Assembly (NCBI RefSeq): GCF_011604685.1
Contig: NZ_CP050063.1
Location: 2,688,501 to 2,752,500, forward strand
Length of the DNA stretch: 64,000 nt
Source: Spirosoma aureum
GTDB lineage: Bacteria; Bacteroidota; Bacteroidia; Cytophagales; Spirosomataceae
Direction: 5' to 3'
Position numbers and translations under genes: made by a program. The notes below the pieces were generated by a model that was not told where the DNA came from, did no database searches, and saw only the letters and a list, made by a program, of their open reading frames with translations. Below, piece by piece: positions 14,439 through 24,301 of this stretch. Within the stretch, counting starts at the first letter, position 1. The number at the start of each line of letters is the position of its first letter.

Positions 14439-17156
14439 TTACCGGCCAAATTTCAGTGTTGTGCCAATCCGGAACCCTAATCCCTGGTATTTGGCGTCCT
14501 GCCACTGCGAAATAACTTCCACCCGGAAAAATGGCAGCACCTGCGGAATCAGGCCATCTAAACCATAGCCAACTTCGGTGTAGTGCTGCGAATTTGGCGT
14601 GTAGAGGTAATGCACAAACAGGTTCTCTTTCAGGCCAATCAGCCGAACAATCGTCAGCTGGGTTACAAGAAACTTGCGAAATTCGGCCAGTACATGGCCC
14701 TCGACAAACCGCTTCCCAGTGCTGTATTGATAATACGGCAGCAGACGAAAACTGGAGACAACATCGCCCTGCTGGAAGAAAAACTGATTTCCTGCAAAGT
14801 GCTTGAAATCGGGGAAATAGACCTGTTTATCATTCAAAAAGGCCCCGGCACTGATCTGATAATTCAAACGGCTCCGTATACCGGTTTCAAATGAATGGCT
14901 GATGCTGGCCTGGAGAAAGTCATAATCGACGTCGGAATCAGCAACGCCATGAATACCTTTTCGGTAATTTACGGTCAGTAACGGGCTATCATTATCACGC
15001 TGGGCTGTCCGCCGTCCATTCCGGATGATGTATTGGGTAGAACCCAGTCGCGCCGAAGCCGTCAGGTTCAGTATCAGTGCATTGTGCACCGGGAAACCCG
15101 TGGTGGTCAGTTCAGCATTTTCGGGTCGGTTGGGCGTATAGACACGATTACGCCAGTTAATCCACGGTTTAAGGTCTTCTTTGTAGTTGGTCAGTTCTGT
15201 TCGCTGGGCATATTCCAGGCTACCGGCTATGTTTAGTCGTTGTTTAAATGGCGACGCGCTGACAGATAAGTTTAGAAAATCTTTCTGATAGAGTTTCGCA
15301 AAATTCTGCTCGAACAGGAGTGTTGTCAGTGAATTCAAAAATGGGCTGATTGGATTATCGGGATTGAACTGATACAAATACCGGCCGCCTGTTAAACCAA
15401 TTCGGGTGTTTTTGTACTGGTAACTGGCCTGACCGTATCCCACAAACTGCTTTCGGCCAAACTGATAGCGGCCCGTTCCACCGATATTCCATTCGCCCAA
15501 TGGAATTTGCCTGAACCGATTTACAGAGTCTACTCTGGCCCGATAGCGGAAGTTCAGCGCGCCTTCCAGCGTGTAGCCTTCAACCGTATTGTACTCGATC
15601 CGGGTGATTGGACTGGTGTAAATCAGGGAACTGCGCTTACTCAGGCGCCATGTGTTGCCGCTCAGTAATTGGCCAATGGAAAACTTATTCGGTGATTTCT
15701 TTTTGGTTGTGTCTCGTCGGGTGGTATCGGCAGTTCCGGGTGCTTTTATCTCACGGGTTAGTCCCAGGCTATCGGCTTTGCGGTAGCTTTTGATTTCGGC
15801 GGTTGTCAGTGGCACCGACCGCAGCGAATCCCAGAAAACATTGGATCGTTTGCGAGCCAGAGAATCGACTACCAGTGAATCGTCGCGCACAACGGTTACG
15901 TCTTCTTTTCGATTTTTTCGGGCTTGTTTTTCCTGCTTTTCGTATTCCTTGACGAGTTGCCTTAAATTTTTGGTTGAAAATTCCTTCTGTTTTTTCACCA
16001 GCTCATCCAATTGTTTGCCCTTGATATCCCCTTTGGATAGTGTTGTAGCGGGCGCCCCTTTTTTCTCATCGGCAACCTCAATTTCCTCCACAAAGGCTGG
16101 ATTGACCACGAATTCACTGAACGTAAGGTTGCGGATATAGTAACCTGTTGCTTTCACGCCCAGGTAAGACCCGCTGCCATTGTAGCGTTGGTTTGTCGGC
16201 ATCCAAACGCCCTGAATAGGCGTACAGACATGGCGAACGGTGAAGGAAATTCCGATGCTGTTGACCGTCTCCAGTTGTAAACTGTGAATAGCCCAGGTGT
16301 TTTCGATGATATAGATCGTACCCCGAAAAACGCCCTCGCCATACTGCCTTGGAATAACCTGAATTTTACTGATTTCTATCGCTTTCCCATCTGGCCCAGG
16401 CTCCCGAAATGTACCCTTGTATTCAAATTTATAATACGCAAACGCCTTGGGCGATAGTGGCGATACCGTGTTCGCAATGGTTGGATTATAAAAACTGGCG
16501 TTATAAAACTGGTTAGGACTTAGAAAATCGCCCTGCGAATTACGATTCGCAATGATCCGTTGCCGGTAGGTATTGGGCTGACTAAACGAGACTTCGGCCA
16601 CGGTTTCGTTCAGCAATGGCACACCAACTTTGAAGTTGGCTTCCTTTTCCGCTTCTTTTAGCTGCTTCCGAAACGCCATCTCGGCCAGGTTGGGAAGATC
16701 CAGCACGGTAAATGATGATTTGGTATAGACCCTCGCCTTAAACCGCTGTACCTGCAATTGATGAAACCGGCTTTTGGCAATGGCGCGTCGCATGATCGTA
16801 TAGGCCGGATCTTCGTTACCGGCTTTCGCTTCTACCTCCGCCAGCCGAAGGGCCTGCTCCTCCAGGGTAGCGTCTAATGTGGTAAATCCGGCTCCAATCT
16901 CTACTGGCTTCTGGATTGTCTGAAATCCCAGAAACTGAAAAACAATGGTGTACTTGCCAGGTGCCAGCGCGATTTCATAGCGCCCTTCGGCGTTGGTAAT
17001 CGTACCGTTCGGTGTCCCTTTAACAATGACAGCGGCATAAGGCAGTGCTTCTCCCTGAGCATTCTTAACCATTCCCCGTAGGCCCGTGCCGCCTGTTTGC
17101 GCGATGCCTATTGTTGAATAAAAGAAAGCAAACAGACTAAGTAGGGTAATCTTCAT
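14439..17156 (-). CDS. DUF5686 outer-membrane protein with CarboxypepD_reg-like N terminus
   Basis: The Met at 17156 begins a signal peptide (MKITLLSLFAFFYSTIGIAQ), giving 905 residues; the frame upstream adds 13 non-signal residues. Residues about 25-105 (GLRGMVKNAQGEALPYAAVIVKGTPNGTITNAEGRYEIALAPGKYTIVFQFLGF) are the CarboxypepD_reg-like beta-sandwich common at the N terminus of Bacteroidota outer-membrane proteins. The rest is the DUF5686 region: a periplasmic part with a charged helix (about 380-420) and a C-terminal beta-barrel rich in YxY strands. The role is not known; the architecture suggests an outer-membrane channel or assembly protein. Confidence 0.88.
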   Translation of the reverse strand: MKITLLSLFAFFYSTIGIAQTGGTGLRGMVKNAQGEALPYAAVIVKGTPNGTITNAEGRYEIALAPGKYTIVFQFLGFQTIQKPVEIGAGFTTLDATLEEQALRLAEVEAKAGNEDPAYTIMRRAIAKSRFHQLQVQRFKARVYTKSSFTVLDLPNLAEMAFRKQLKEAEKEANFKVGVPLLNETVAEVSFSQPNTYRQRIIANRNSQGDFLSPNQFYNASFYNPTIANTVSPLSPKAFAYYKFEYKGTFREPGPDGKAIEISKIQVIPRQYGEGVFRGTIYIIENTWAIHSLQLETVNSIGISFTVRHVCTPIQGVWMPTNQRYNGSGSYLGVKATGYYIRNLTFSEFVVNPAFVEEIEVADEKKGAPATTLSKGDIKGKQLDELVKKQKEFSTKNLRQLVKEYEKQEKQARKNRKEDVTVVRDDSLVVDSLARKRSNVFWDSLRSVPLTTAEIKSYRKADSLGLTREIKAPGTADTTRRDTTKKKSPNKFSIGQLLSGNTWRLSKRSSLIYTSPITRIEYNTVEGYTLEGALNFRYRARVDSVNRFRQIPLGEWNIGGTGRYQFGRKQFVGYGQASYQYKNTRIGLTGGRYLYQFNPDNPISPFLNSLTTLLFEQNFAKLYQKDFLNLSVSASPFKQRLNIAGSLEYAQRTELTNYKEDLKPWINWRNRVYTPNRPENAELTTTGFPVHNALILNLTASARLGSTQYIIRNGRRTAQRDNDSPLLTVNYRKGIHGVADSDVDYDFLQASISHSFETGIRSRLNYQISAGAFLNDKQVYFPDFKHFAGNQFFFQQGDVVSSFRLLPYYQYSTGKRFVEGHVLAEFRKFLVTQLTIVRLIGLKENLFVHYLYTPNSQHYTEVGYGLDGLIPQVLPFFRVEVISQWQDAKYQGLGFRIGTTLKFGR

Positions 17157-17370
17157 GCAAGAATAGGTTGTGTATTCAGTGTCAGACGCTAGCAAGCTAA
17201 CGAACGTAATTTAGCATTTTATGCCCAAACATCAGATTTTGAAGAATCAGTCAGTGAAGGCACTCTGTAGGGCAGATGCAGATATGAATCAAAGCGTTGT
17301 CTGAGCGTATTGTTAAAAATCTATAATGTCTTTGCGTATCTTGCTTCAAACTGCTCACAACCTGTAACCT

Positions 17371-18732
17371 ATGTATAAATCAGTACACTTTCTCCTCTGG
17401 ATATTTCTATTTTCGCTTGCTTCCTCCACCGCAACTGCCCAACCCACACAACCATCGACCGTTTTGCCGGAACGCGAACGGGCGCGTGTAATCGATGACA
17501 TTCTGGACGATCGCTTCACTAACTTTCTCCCAAAACTGATGCGTCGGGAAGGTCTCGATATGTGGATCATTATTTCCCGCGAATACAATGAAGATCCCGT
17601 ATTGAGAACCATGCTGCCAAGTACCTGGCTATCGGCACGGCGACGGACAATCATCGTTTTTTTCGATAATGGGAAAGAGGTTGAGAAACTGGCCATTGCG
17701 CGCTATGATGTAGGCAATCTGCTGAAAGGTGCGTGGGATATTGACGTTCGCCCGAACCAATGGGAAGCACTGGCGAAGATCATTGAAGACCGGAAGCCCA
17801 AAAAAATTGGCCTGAATATGTCCACCAACTATGGCCATGCGGATGGACTATCCTTCTCGGAACACGAAGAGTTCCTTAAAAAGCTACCCGCCGACTATCA
17901 GAAACGCCTTGTTTCGGCCGAGAAAGTAGCGGTTGGCTGGCTCGAAACCCGAACCGAAAAGGAAATGGCGATTTATCCGCTTATCTGCCGTTTATCGCAC
18001 CAGATTATTCAGGAAGGTTTTTCGGAACAGGTCATTCAGCCGGGTGTTACCACCACCGACGACGTAGTCTGGTGGTTCCGCCAGCGCATTACCAGCCTTG
18101 GCCTGGATACCTGGTTTCACCCAACGGTTGACGTTCAACGGGCCGACGAGCAGGATTTCAATCACCTTCGTACGTTCTCGAAGCGCCCCGATAAACAGGT
18201 TATCATGCCGGGCGATCTGCTTCACGTTGATTTCGGAATCACGTATCTGCGCCTGAACACTGATCAACAGCAGCACGCCTATGTATTGCGCCCCGGTGAA
18301 ACCGACGTTCCAGAATCGATCAAGGCTGCCTTTAAGCAGGGAAATCGGTTGCAGGATATTCTGATCGAGCAATTCAAGTCCGGAAAAACAGGGAATCAAA
18401 TGCTACTGGCGGCTCTGGATCAATCGCAGAAAGAAGGCATTAAAGGCACGATTTATTCCCATCCCATTGGCGTTCACGGTCATGCGGCTGGGCCGACAAT
18501 CGGGCTTTGGGATCAACAGAAAGGCGTTCCGGGCCCTGGCGATTATCCACTATTGGCCAATACCGCCTATTCTATTGAACTCAACGCTGCCGTCGAAATT
18601 CCGGAATGGAAGAAAGTCGTACGCATCATGCTCGAAGAAGATGGCTTTTTCGACGGTCAGACATTTCGCTATATAGACGGTCGGCAAACGGAAATTTATA
18701 CGATACCCCGAAAATTGGGCTATGTAAAATGA
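17371..18732 (+). CDS. Exported M24-family metallopeptidase (Xaa-Pro aminopeptidase-like)
   Basis: 453 residues with a signal peptide (MYKSVHFLLWIFLFSLASSTATAQ). The C-terminal pita-bread domain keeps the five metal ligands expected for M24: Asp in LLHVDFG, Asp in LRLNTDQQQ, His in GVHGHAAGP, Glu in YSIELN and Glu in MLEEDG. The N-terminal half (MWIIISREYNEDPVLRTMLPSTW) is the creatinase-like regulatory domain. Family members release an N-terminal residue before proline or act on related substrates. Export implies use on extracellular peptides. It is divergent from the DUF5686 gene with a 214-bp intergenic region. Confidence 0.88.
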   Translation: MYKSVHFLLWIFLFSLASSTATAQPTQPSTVLPERERARVIDDILDDRFTNFLPKLMRREGLDMWIIISREYNEDPVLRTMLPSTWLSARRRTIIVFFDNGKEVEKLAIARYDVGNLLKGAWDIDVRPNQWEALAKIIEDRKPKKIGLNMSTNYGHADGLSFSEHEEFLKKLPADYQKRLVSAEKVAVGWLETRTEKEMAIYPLICRLSHQIIQEGFSEQVIQPGVTTTDDVVWWFRQRITSLGLDTWFHPTVDVQRADEQDFNHLRTFSKRPDKQVIMPGDLLHVDFGITYLRLNTDQQQHAYVLRPGETDVPESIKAAFKQGNRLQDILIEQFKSGKTGNQMLLAALDQSQKEGIKGTIYSHPIGVHGHAAGPTIGLWDQQKGVPGPGDYPLLANTAYSIELNAAVEIPEWKKVVRIMLEEDGFFDGQTFRYIDGRQTEIYTIPRKLGYVK

Positions 18733-18811
18733 GCCCTATATAGCGATGAGATGCAGGGAACTATGTTTCATCGCTTTATGTAACTTTACTAGCTTTAAAC
18801 GTCTAAGAGTC

Positions 18812-19009
18812 ATGACATCTATTATTGAGCTGGAACGTCAGGAACACGAGGAAATTCAAAAACGTATGGTTGCTGTTGCTAAATGCATGTTAAAAAGCAA
18901 ACAGCAGCTTCAGCAGGAAATTCGGGACGATCTACGAAAACCTGAAGTAAAGGCTGCTATCTACGAGCTGAAGAAACGGAATGCAGAACACACCCAAAAA
19001 GGGGTATGA
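18812..19009 (+). CDS. Small charged helical protein upstream of DUF6169
   Basis: A 65-residue, highly charged, probably alpha-helical protein (MTSIIELERQEHEEIQKRM start) chosen over the longer frame because residues before it look non-coding. It overlaps the next gene by 29 bp in a different frame, which implies translational coupling. I do not recognise a family. Its size, charge and overlap resemble antitoxin or partner genes of two-gene modules, but this is only a guess from layout. Confidence 0.6.
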   Translation: MTSIIELERQEHEEIQKRMVAVAKCMLKSKQQLQQEIRDDLRKPEVKAAIYELKKRNAEHTQKGV

Positions 19010-19496
19010 ATTTATTTATCTGGGTGGTATCAATAACACCTATATATTCATAACCAGTGATCAGGTTGTTTACGAGTTAAAGTTTAAACCAAGTAGTTAT
19101 ATTTTCGGCAAACAGCCTCCTTTCACTGAATTCGCCTATGAATTTGTGATTGAAGTTGCCGAAAATCCACTACCTAAGCTTCCTCCACCTGACGAGTGCA
19201 TCCCAATTACTCTTGCCACTATTTTCAATGAATTCTTTACGCTGAAAGAAACAGTTGTTGTCTATATCTGCGAGAATGCAGATGGACGTGCCAACGCCCG
19301 AAATCGAAAATTTAACCAGTGGTTTGAGCAATCCGGCCGAGCGGGGTTAAGTTTTGTGAAGTTTGACTATCATTTCGGAACTGGGACAGAATTCTTTTAC
19401 ACATCGCTTATCATGCGGATAGATAATCCTCAAATGGCCGATATAATTATATCCTTTCAAAAGTTATCACTTGGTTACAGTGATCCCGAAAAGTAA
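18981..19496 (+). CDS. DUF6169-family protein
   Basis: 171 residues, cytoplasmic, without signal peptide. The pattern YEFIYLGGINNTYIFITSDQVVYELKFKPSSYIF, then FAYEFVIEV, YICENADGRANARNRKFNQWF and a late FFYTSLIMR block matches what I recall of DUF6169 proteins of Bacteroidota. The function of that family is unknown. The start overlaps the upstream small gene by 29 bp. Two-gene modules of a small charged protein and a unique partner are often toxin-antitoxin or phage-defence pairs, so that possibility is noted but unproved. Confidence 0.65.
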   Translation: MQNTPKKGYEFIYLGGINNTYIFITSDQVVYELKFKPSSYIFGKQPPFTEFAYEFVIEVAENPLPKLPPPDECIPITLATIFNEFFTLKETVVVYICENADGRANARNRKFNQWFEQSGRAGLSFVKFDYHFGTGTEFFYTSLIMRIDNPQMADIIISFQKLSLGYSDPEK

Positions 19497-19507
19497 TCAA
19501 TATTACC

Positions 19508-20629
19508 TCATTTCACTTTAACCGGCGAACCATCCCGAATTTCTTCGGTAGCGGCAGTAATGTATTGATCGCCTTCGGTCAACTGGCCGAATACCTCGAT
19601 TTTTTCATCAGCCTCAAGCCCTGTTTTCACCCGAACCCATTCGGCTTTACCATCCTTAACTTTGACAATAAAGACACCCGTTGTTGAGTTGACTATAGCG
19701 GATTTCGGCACAATAAACGTATTGTTTTTGGTCGGTAGTGGAACGTTGACTTCGGCCACCATGCCGGGCAACAGCTTCTTGTCATTGTTAATGACATCGA
19801 CCTCTACACGCTCAGAACGTAAGCGTTTATCAAGCGCGCCAGCCTGACGTTTTACCTGTCCTGTAAATTTCTTGTCGGGGAAGGCCTTAACGGTAAAGCT
19901 CACCGCGTCGTTCTGATCCACATAACCCGTATACGCTTCCGGAACCGAAATAACCAGACGTAATTTCTTCTGCTCGGTTAATACGAATAACGGGAACTCG
20001 GAGCCTTTCCCAGCGGGACCGATGTAGGCACCTGTACTGGCATTACGCGCGCTGATAATCCCATCAAAGGGAGCACGGATCTCAAGGTATTTTTTCAGGT
20101 CAGACACTTCCCGATAGGCTGATTTAGCCGCTTCCAGTTGAGCCAGGTCCGCATTACGTTTCGCTAGCGCCTGATCGACATCGTTTTTCGAGACGGCTCC
20201 CGAGAATTTACTGGCTTCCAGTATACGCTCATAATTGGCCTTACTCCCAATCGATACCGCTTCCTGTCCTTTGAGTTTCGATTCAGCCGACGACAGTTGG
20301 GCGCTCAATTCGGGTGCTTCGGCGAGGGCAAGCAGTTGCCCCTGCTTCACTTCAGACCCAACATCAACATGGAGGGCTTTGATGAAGCCACTCACTTTGC
20401 CATAAATATCAACATCACGAAAAGCTACCAGTTCGCCCGGCACTTGTAATGACGACGATAGTTTTCCTTTTTTTAGCGAGAATACTTCCGTAGCTGCCGG
20501 TGCATCAGGAGCTTCCGCAGCTTCTTCTTTGCCTTCAGATGAATGACAACTGGTTACAGTACTGAGCAGGAATAAACTCCCAACAAGGGCAAGCAGATTA
20601 AAATATGGTTTGTTAATTAACCGGTTCAT
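19508..20629 (-). CDS. RND efflux periplasmic adaptor (membrane fusion lipoprotein)
   Basis: The Met at 20629 starts a lipoprotein signal (LLALVGSLFLLSTVTSC), giving 373 residues. The AcrA-like order is visible: lipoyl half (GKVSGFIKALHVDVGSEVKQGQLLALAEAPELSAQL), alpha-hairpin (LSSAESKLKGQEAVS to LKKYL), second lipoyl half (IRAPFDGIISARNASTGAYIG), beta-barrel and membrane-proximal domain. Its start overlaps the pump gene stop by 17 bp, so the pump gene 20613-23918 is translated first and the adaptor is coupled. No TolC-like gene follows, so the outer-membrane partner must be elsewhere. Confidence 0.92.
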   Translation of the reverse strand: MNRLINKPYFNLLALVGSLFLLSTVTSCHSSEGKEEAAEAPDAPAATEVFSLKKGKLSSSLQVPGELVAFRDVDIYGKVSGFIKALHVDVGSEVKQGQLLALAEAPELSAQLSSAESKLKGQEAVSIGSKANYERILEASKFSGAVSKNDVDQALAKRNADLAQLEAAKSAYREVSDLKKYLEIRAPFDGIISARNASTGAYIGPAGKGSEFPLFVLTEQKKLRLVISVPEAYTGYVDQNDAVSFTVKAFPDKKFTGQVKRQAGALDKRLRSERVEVDVINNDKKLLPGMVAEVNVPLPTKNNTFIVPKSAIVNSTTGVFIVKVKDGKAEWVRVKTGLEADEKIEVFGQLTEGDQYITAATEEIRDGSPVKVK

Positions 20630-23600
20630 ACGAGGATGGAATATAATACTTACTTTCTTTGTCTTCAGGATCGAGCGATACTGAATCGGTTGAGGTTTTA
20701 CCCTGTACCCACGCAAATACCAGCGGGAGAATAAACAGGGCTGCAAATGTCGATGCGATCAGGCCGCCAATAACAGCACGGCCCAGCGGAGCGGCCTGCG
20801 AACCACCTTCGCCTATGCCCGAGGCCATCGGAATCATTCCGACAACCATGGCTACGCTGGTCATCACAATAGGTCGCATACGCACAGAGGCCGCTTCTCG
20901 GGCCGAAAGCAAGGCATTTCCATTTCGCATTCGAAGTTCTTCGGCGTTAGTTACCATCAGTACGGCATTGGAAATGGATACACCCACCGACATGATCATA
21001 CCCATGTAAGATTGTAGATTGAGCGTTGAGCCGGTTAGCATCAATAGAACTAGCGAACCGACCAAAACGGCGGGAACCGTACACAGTACAACCAGCGATA
21101 CTTTGAATGACTGGAAGTTAGCCGCCAGCATCAGGAAAATGACGACGATGGCCGTAAACAAGCCCGTTTGCAGACTATCGAGCGTGTCAATCAGCACCTG
21201 CGTCAGGCCCTGCATCTTTACCGTTAATCCCCGTGGCAATTCACCCAGTGAGTCAATGGCTTTCTGGACATCGCGGGCCGCTGTTCCTAGATCGATGTCG
21301 TTGAGATTGGCCGTTACCGACAAAACCGGAATGGCGCCAACATTGTCGTTTTCGCCGTAGGTCGTTCCTTTTTGCAGGGTAGCCACATCGCTCAGAATTG
21401 GGCGGTTGGCATTCGGTGAAACGGGTATTTCGCCCAAATCGTTGACGCTGGTCATCTGGTTTTCAGGCACCTGCACCTGCACCGTATAGGTTTGACTCGA
21501 TTTTGGGTCGATCCATACGCTTTTCTCCGTATAGCGTGACGACGACGTAGCGGCAATCAATGACCGTGAAATAGCGGAAATGTCGGTTCCTAACTGAGCC
21601 GCCCGTGTCCGGTCAATGGTTACGTTAATGGCGGGGTATTTCGTGGCCTGACCAATCTGAACATCGCGCAGGTATGGAATCTTGTTCAGCTTGGCAATCA
21701 CCTTATTGGCGTACTCTTCGTTTTGCTGTTTGTTTTTACCCGAAAGCTTCACCTCAATAGGCGTTGGCGACCCCTGGCTAAGAATCTTGTCGGTTAATTC
21801 TATCGGCTCAAATGACAGCTTTACGTCAGGCAGATCTTTTTTCATGCTGGCCCTGAATTTATCCTTCAATTCATCAAGATCAACATCGTAATCTTCTTTC
21901 AGGCTTACCTGTAAAACTCCTTCCTGTGGCCCGGCCATAAAGAGATAGATCGGGCTCGTCGAAAACTGAGCCCCGTGCATTCCAACCATAGCCGATGTAA
22001 TCTCGATATTTTCTTTACCAACTAGTTTATTCAGCACATCGATGGTTTTGAGCATGGTCCCTTCGGTTTTTTCGAGCCGAGTACCATCAGGATTACGCAA
22101 CCGAACCTGAAATTGGCCACCACTTACTTTCGGTAACACATCACGGCCAATGGATGTGATCAGCAGAAAAGCAATCCCCATCGACCCGACAACATAAACC
22201 AGAACAATGGGTTTCCGGTAGGGAAGCATCCGCCCGATGAACCGGACAAACCGCGCCCGAACGCGCTCAAAATAGCTTATTTTGCCGTCATTGTTAAGGT
22301 CGACCCGATGCGCCAGTTTCTTCTTTTCCTGTAGTAGATCGTCGTGTTCATCATGTCCGTTCGAACCTGATCTGCCATTTGATTTGATCAGTTTTCCTTT
22401 CACCAGATCATGCTTTGTCGCTTTCCCGTTGCTGACAGGATGGTGTTCTTTCATCATCCAGTTGGCCAGTACGGGCACCAGCGTTTGGGCCATCACATAA
22501 GAGGTGATCATCGAAAAGCCAATGGCCAGGGCAAGAGGCAAAAACAGCGCGCCTGGAATACCCGTCATCGTAAACGCGGGAGCAAATACGGCCAGGATAC
22601 AAAACAGAATCAGGAGCTTGGAAAAGGCTATTTCCTTACAGGCATCCCAAATAGCCAGGGCTTTGGGTTTGCCCATATCCATATGCTGGTGGATGTTTTC
22701 AATCGTTACCGTACTTTCATCGACCAGAATACCAATGGCAAGCGAAAGGCCGCTCAACGTCATGATGTTGATGGTCTGACCAAATAACGACAGGAACAAA
22801 ACCCCCGAAATGATACAGGTCGGAATGGTTATGATCACAATCAGCGCACCCCGTACATCGCCCAGAAACAAAAGGACCATTAAACCGGTCAGAATTGCCC
22901 CAATAGCGCCTTCGGTCATCAGACTCTCCACGGCATTGATCACATATACCGATTGGTCGAAGGTATACGTCAGCGTTACATCTTCCGGCAGCAGGGCTTG
23001 AAAACGGGGCAGTGAAGCTTTCAGGTTTTGTACGACCTCCCAGGTAGAAGCATCGGCCGATTTGGTAATGGGCAAATACACCGATCGTTTCCCGTTAACC
23101 AATACATAACCCTGCGTAATATCGGCTCCATCTTCAATGGTCGCTACGTCTTTCAGATACAGGTTTTGAACCGTTCCGGTATAGAGCGGGATATTCCCGA
23201 AGTCTTCAATATTTTTGACCGTCGTGTTGGCAGGCGTAAAATAGTTCAGGTCGCCAATTCGTACGTTTCCTGCCGGTGTTGCCTGGTTGTTGATCCGTAG
23301 GGCAGCCACCAACTGGTCGGGAGTCAGATTGTGGGCACGCAGTAATTCCGGGTCAGCTTTAATAACAATGGACCGGGAGTTGCCTCCAAATGGAGCGGGT
23401 GATACTAACCCTGGAATCGATGTGAAACCAGAGCGGATATATACGTTGGCCAGATCCTGCAATTCATTGTTACTACGCTTCGGACTACTCAATACCAGTT
23501 GTCCAACCGGTAAGGTCGACGCGTCGAAACGCAGAATAAACGGTGGTTGCGAGCCGGGCGGAAAACTAGATTGCGCTCGATTGGAATAGGCAGACACTTC

Positions 23601-23918
23601 GGCAGCTGCCTGCGCCATATTGGTACCTTCGTAAAATGATAATTTCAGTAAGGTTATGCCTTGAATATTTTTACTCTCAATACTTTTTACCCCCGACACA
23701 TAAAGCAGCAGGTTTACATATTGTTTCCCGAAAAACGACTCCATCTGGTTGGGCGTATAGCCGCCAAATGGCTGGGATATGTAAATAACTGGCAGGTTCA
23801 GGTTCGGGAAAATATCAATCTTGATGTTGCGGACTGCATTTATACCGAAGAAGAATAAGCTAGCTACTAAAACCAGAATCGTAATTGGCTTTCGTAACGC
23901 GGATCGTATTAAATTCAT
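20613..23918 (-). CDS. RND-superfamily efflux pump (AcrB/HAE1 type) with an EF-hand-like loop
   Basis: 1,101 residues in the size range of AcrB-type pumps: two repeats of six membrane segments with large periplasmic loops. The TM4 motif GILVDESTVTIENIHQ (Asp400) corresponds to the proton-relay aspartates. Between TM6 and the second half, residues about 490-560 form a hydrophilic cytoplasmic stretch that is longer than usual and holds DLNNDGKISYFE (540-551), an exact match to the 12-residue EF-hand loop pattern. The pump exports drugs, metals or lipids; substrate is not predictable. It is cotranscribed with its adaptor. The N terminus MNLIRSALRKPITILVLV is typical. Confidence 0.92.
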   Translation of the reverse strand: MNLIRSALRKPITILVLVASLFFFGINAVRNIKIDIFPNLNLPVIYISQPFGGYTPNQMESFFGKQYVNLLLYVSGVKSIESKNIQGITLLKLSFYEGTNMAQAAAEVSAYSNRAQSSFPPGSQPPFILRFDASTLPVGQLVLSSPKRSNNELQDLANVYIRSGFTSIPGLVSPAPFGGNSRSIVIKADPELLRAHNLTPDQLVAALRINNQATPAGNVRIGDLNYFTPANTTVKNIEDFGNIPLYTGTVQNLYLKDVATIEDGADITQGYVLVNGKRSVYLPITKSADASTWEVVQNLKASLPRFQALLPEDVTLTYTFDQSVYVINAVESLMTEGAIGAILTGLMVLLFLGDVRGALIVIITIPTCIISGVLFLSLFGQTINIMTLSGLSLAIGILVDESTVTIENIHQHMDMGKPKALAIWDACKEIAFSKLLILFCILAVFAPAFTMTGIPGALFLPLALAIGFSMITSYVMAQTLVPVLANWMMKEHHPVSNGKATKHDLVKGKLIKSNGRSGSNGHDEHDDLLQEKKKLAHRVDLNNDGKISYFERVRARFVRFIGRMLPYRKPIVLVYVVGSMGIAFLLITSIGRDVLPKVSGGQFQVRLRNPDGTRLEKTEGTMLKTIDVLNKLVGKENIEITSAMVGMHGAQFSTSPIYLFMAGPQEGVLQVSLKEDYDVDLDELKDKFRASMKKDLPDVKLSFEPIELTDKILSQGSPTPIEVKLSGKNKQQNEEYANKVIAKLNKIPYLRDVQIGQATKYPAINVTIDRTRAAQLGTDISAISRSLIAATSSSRYTEKSVWIDPKSSQTYTVQVQVPENQMTSVNDLGEIPVSPNANRPILSDVATLQKGTTYGENDNVGAIPVLSVTANLNDIDLGTAARDVQKAIDSLGELPRGLTVKMQGLTQVLIDTLDSLQTGLFTAIVVIFLMLAANFQSFKVSLVVLCTVPAVLVGSLVLLMLTGSTLNLQSYMGMIMSVGVSISNAVLMVTNAEELRMRNGNALLSAREAASVRMRPIVMTSVAMVVGMIPMASGIGEGGSQAAPLGRAVIGGLIASTFAALFILPLVFAWVQGKTSTDSVSLDPEDKESKYYIPSSYEPVN

Positions 23919-24241
23919 TACTCGACTGAGCTAGTTAAATGGTTTGCGTTCAGATTTTCCTATACCTGAACAATCAGTAGGATTTTGCCCAACTTTTTCC
24001 AGAATACATTACATACTGCGGTATTCGATCCTAAAAGTTACGAATTTGTCTGATACTTTTCGGCCTTTGGTCTATTGGTTTTAAGAGAGAATTAATCAGC
24101 AACGTTTTTGTTACAACACCTTATGCATGATCTACTTACGTTAAAAAGCCAGTAAAAATGCTTAGTAGCTGAGGTCTTATTTTGCCATTTCTGCTACTTA
24201 TTAATGTGTATTTTATACATTTTCTACCGATAGCGAACAAA
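23919..24241. other. Intergenic region upstream of the RND genes
   Basis: AT-rich stretch of about 320 bp between the pump start and the DUF418 terminator. It must hold the promoter of the efflux operon, but no convincing Bacteroidota -7 box or operator palindrome could be assigned by eye. Confidence 0.4.
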
Positions 24242-24244
24242 AAA

Positions 24245-24273
24245 AGGTGCCAGATCGACTAAATCTGGCACCT
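24245..24273 (-). terminator. Intrinsic terminator of the DUF418 gene
   Basis: An 11-bp perfect stem (AGGTGCCAGAT at 24245-24255 with 24263-24273) and 7-nt loop. The A-run before it on this strand becomes a T-run after the stem on the minus strand, in the direction of transcription of the DUF418 gene, which ends 29 bp away. Confidence 0.85.
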
Positions 24274-24301
24274 GTATAAGTTAAAACACCTGTTCGAATA
24301 A

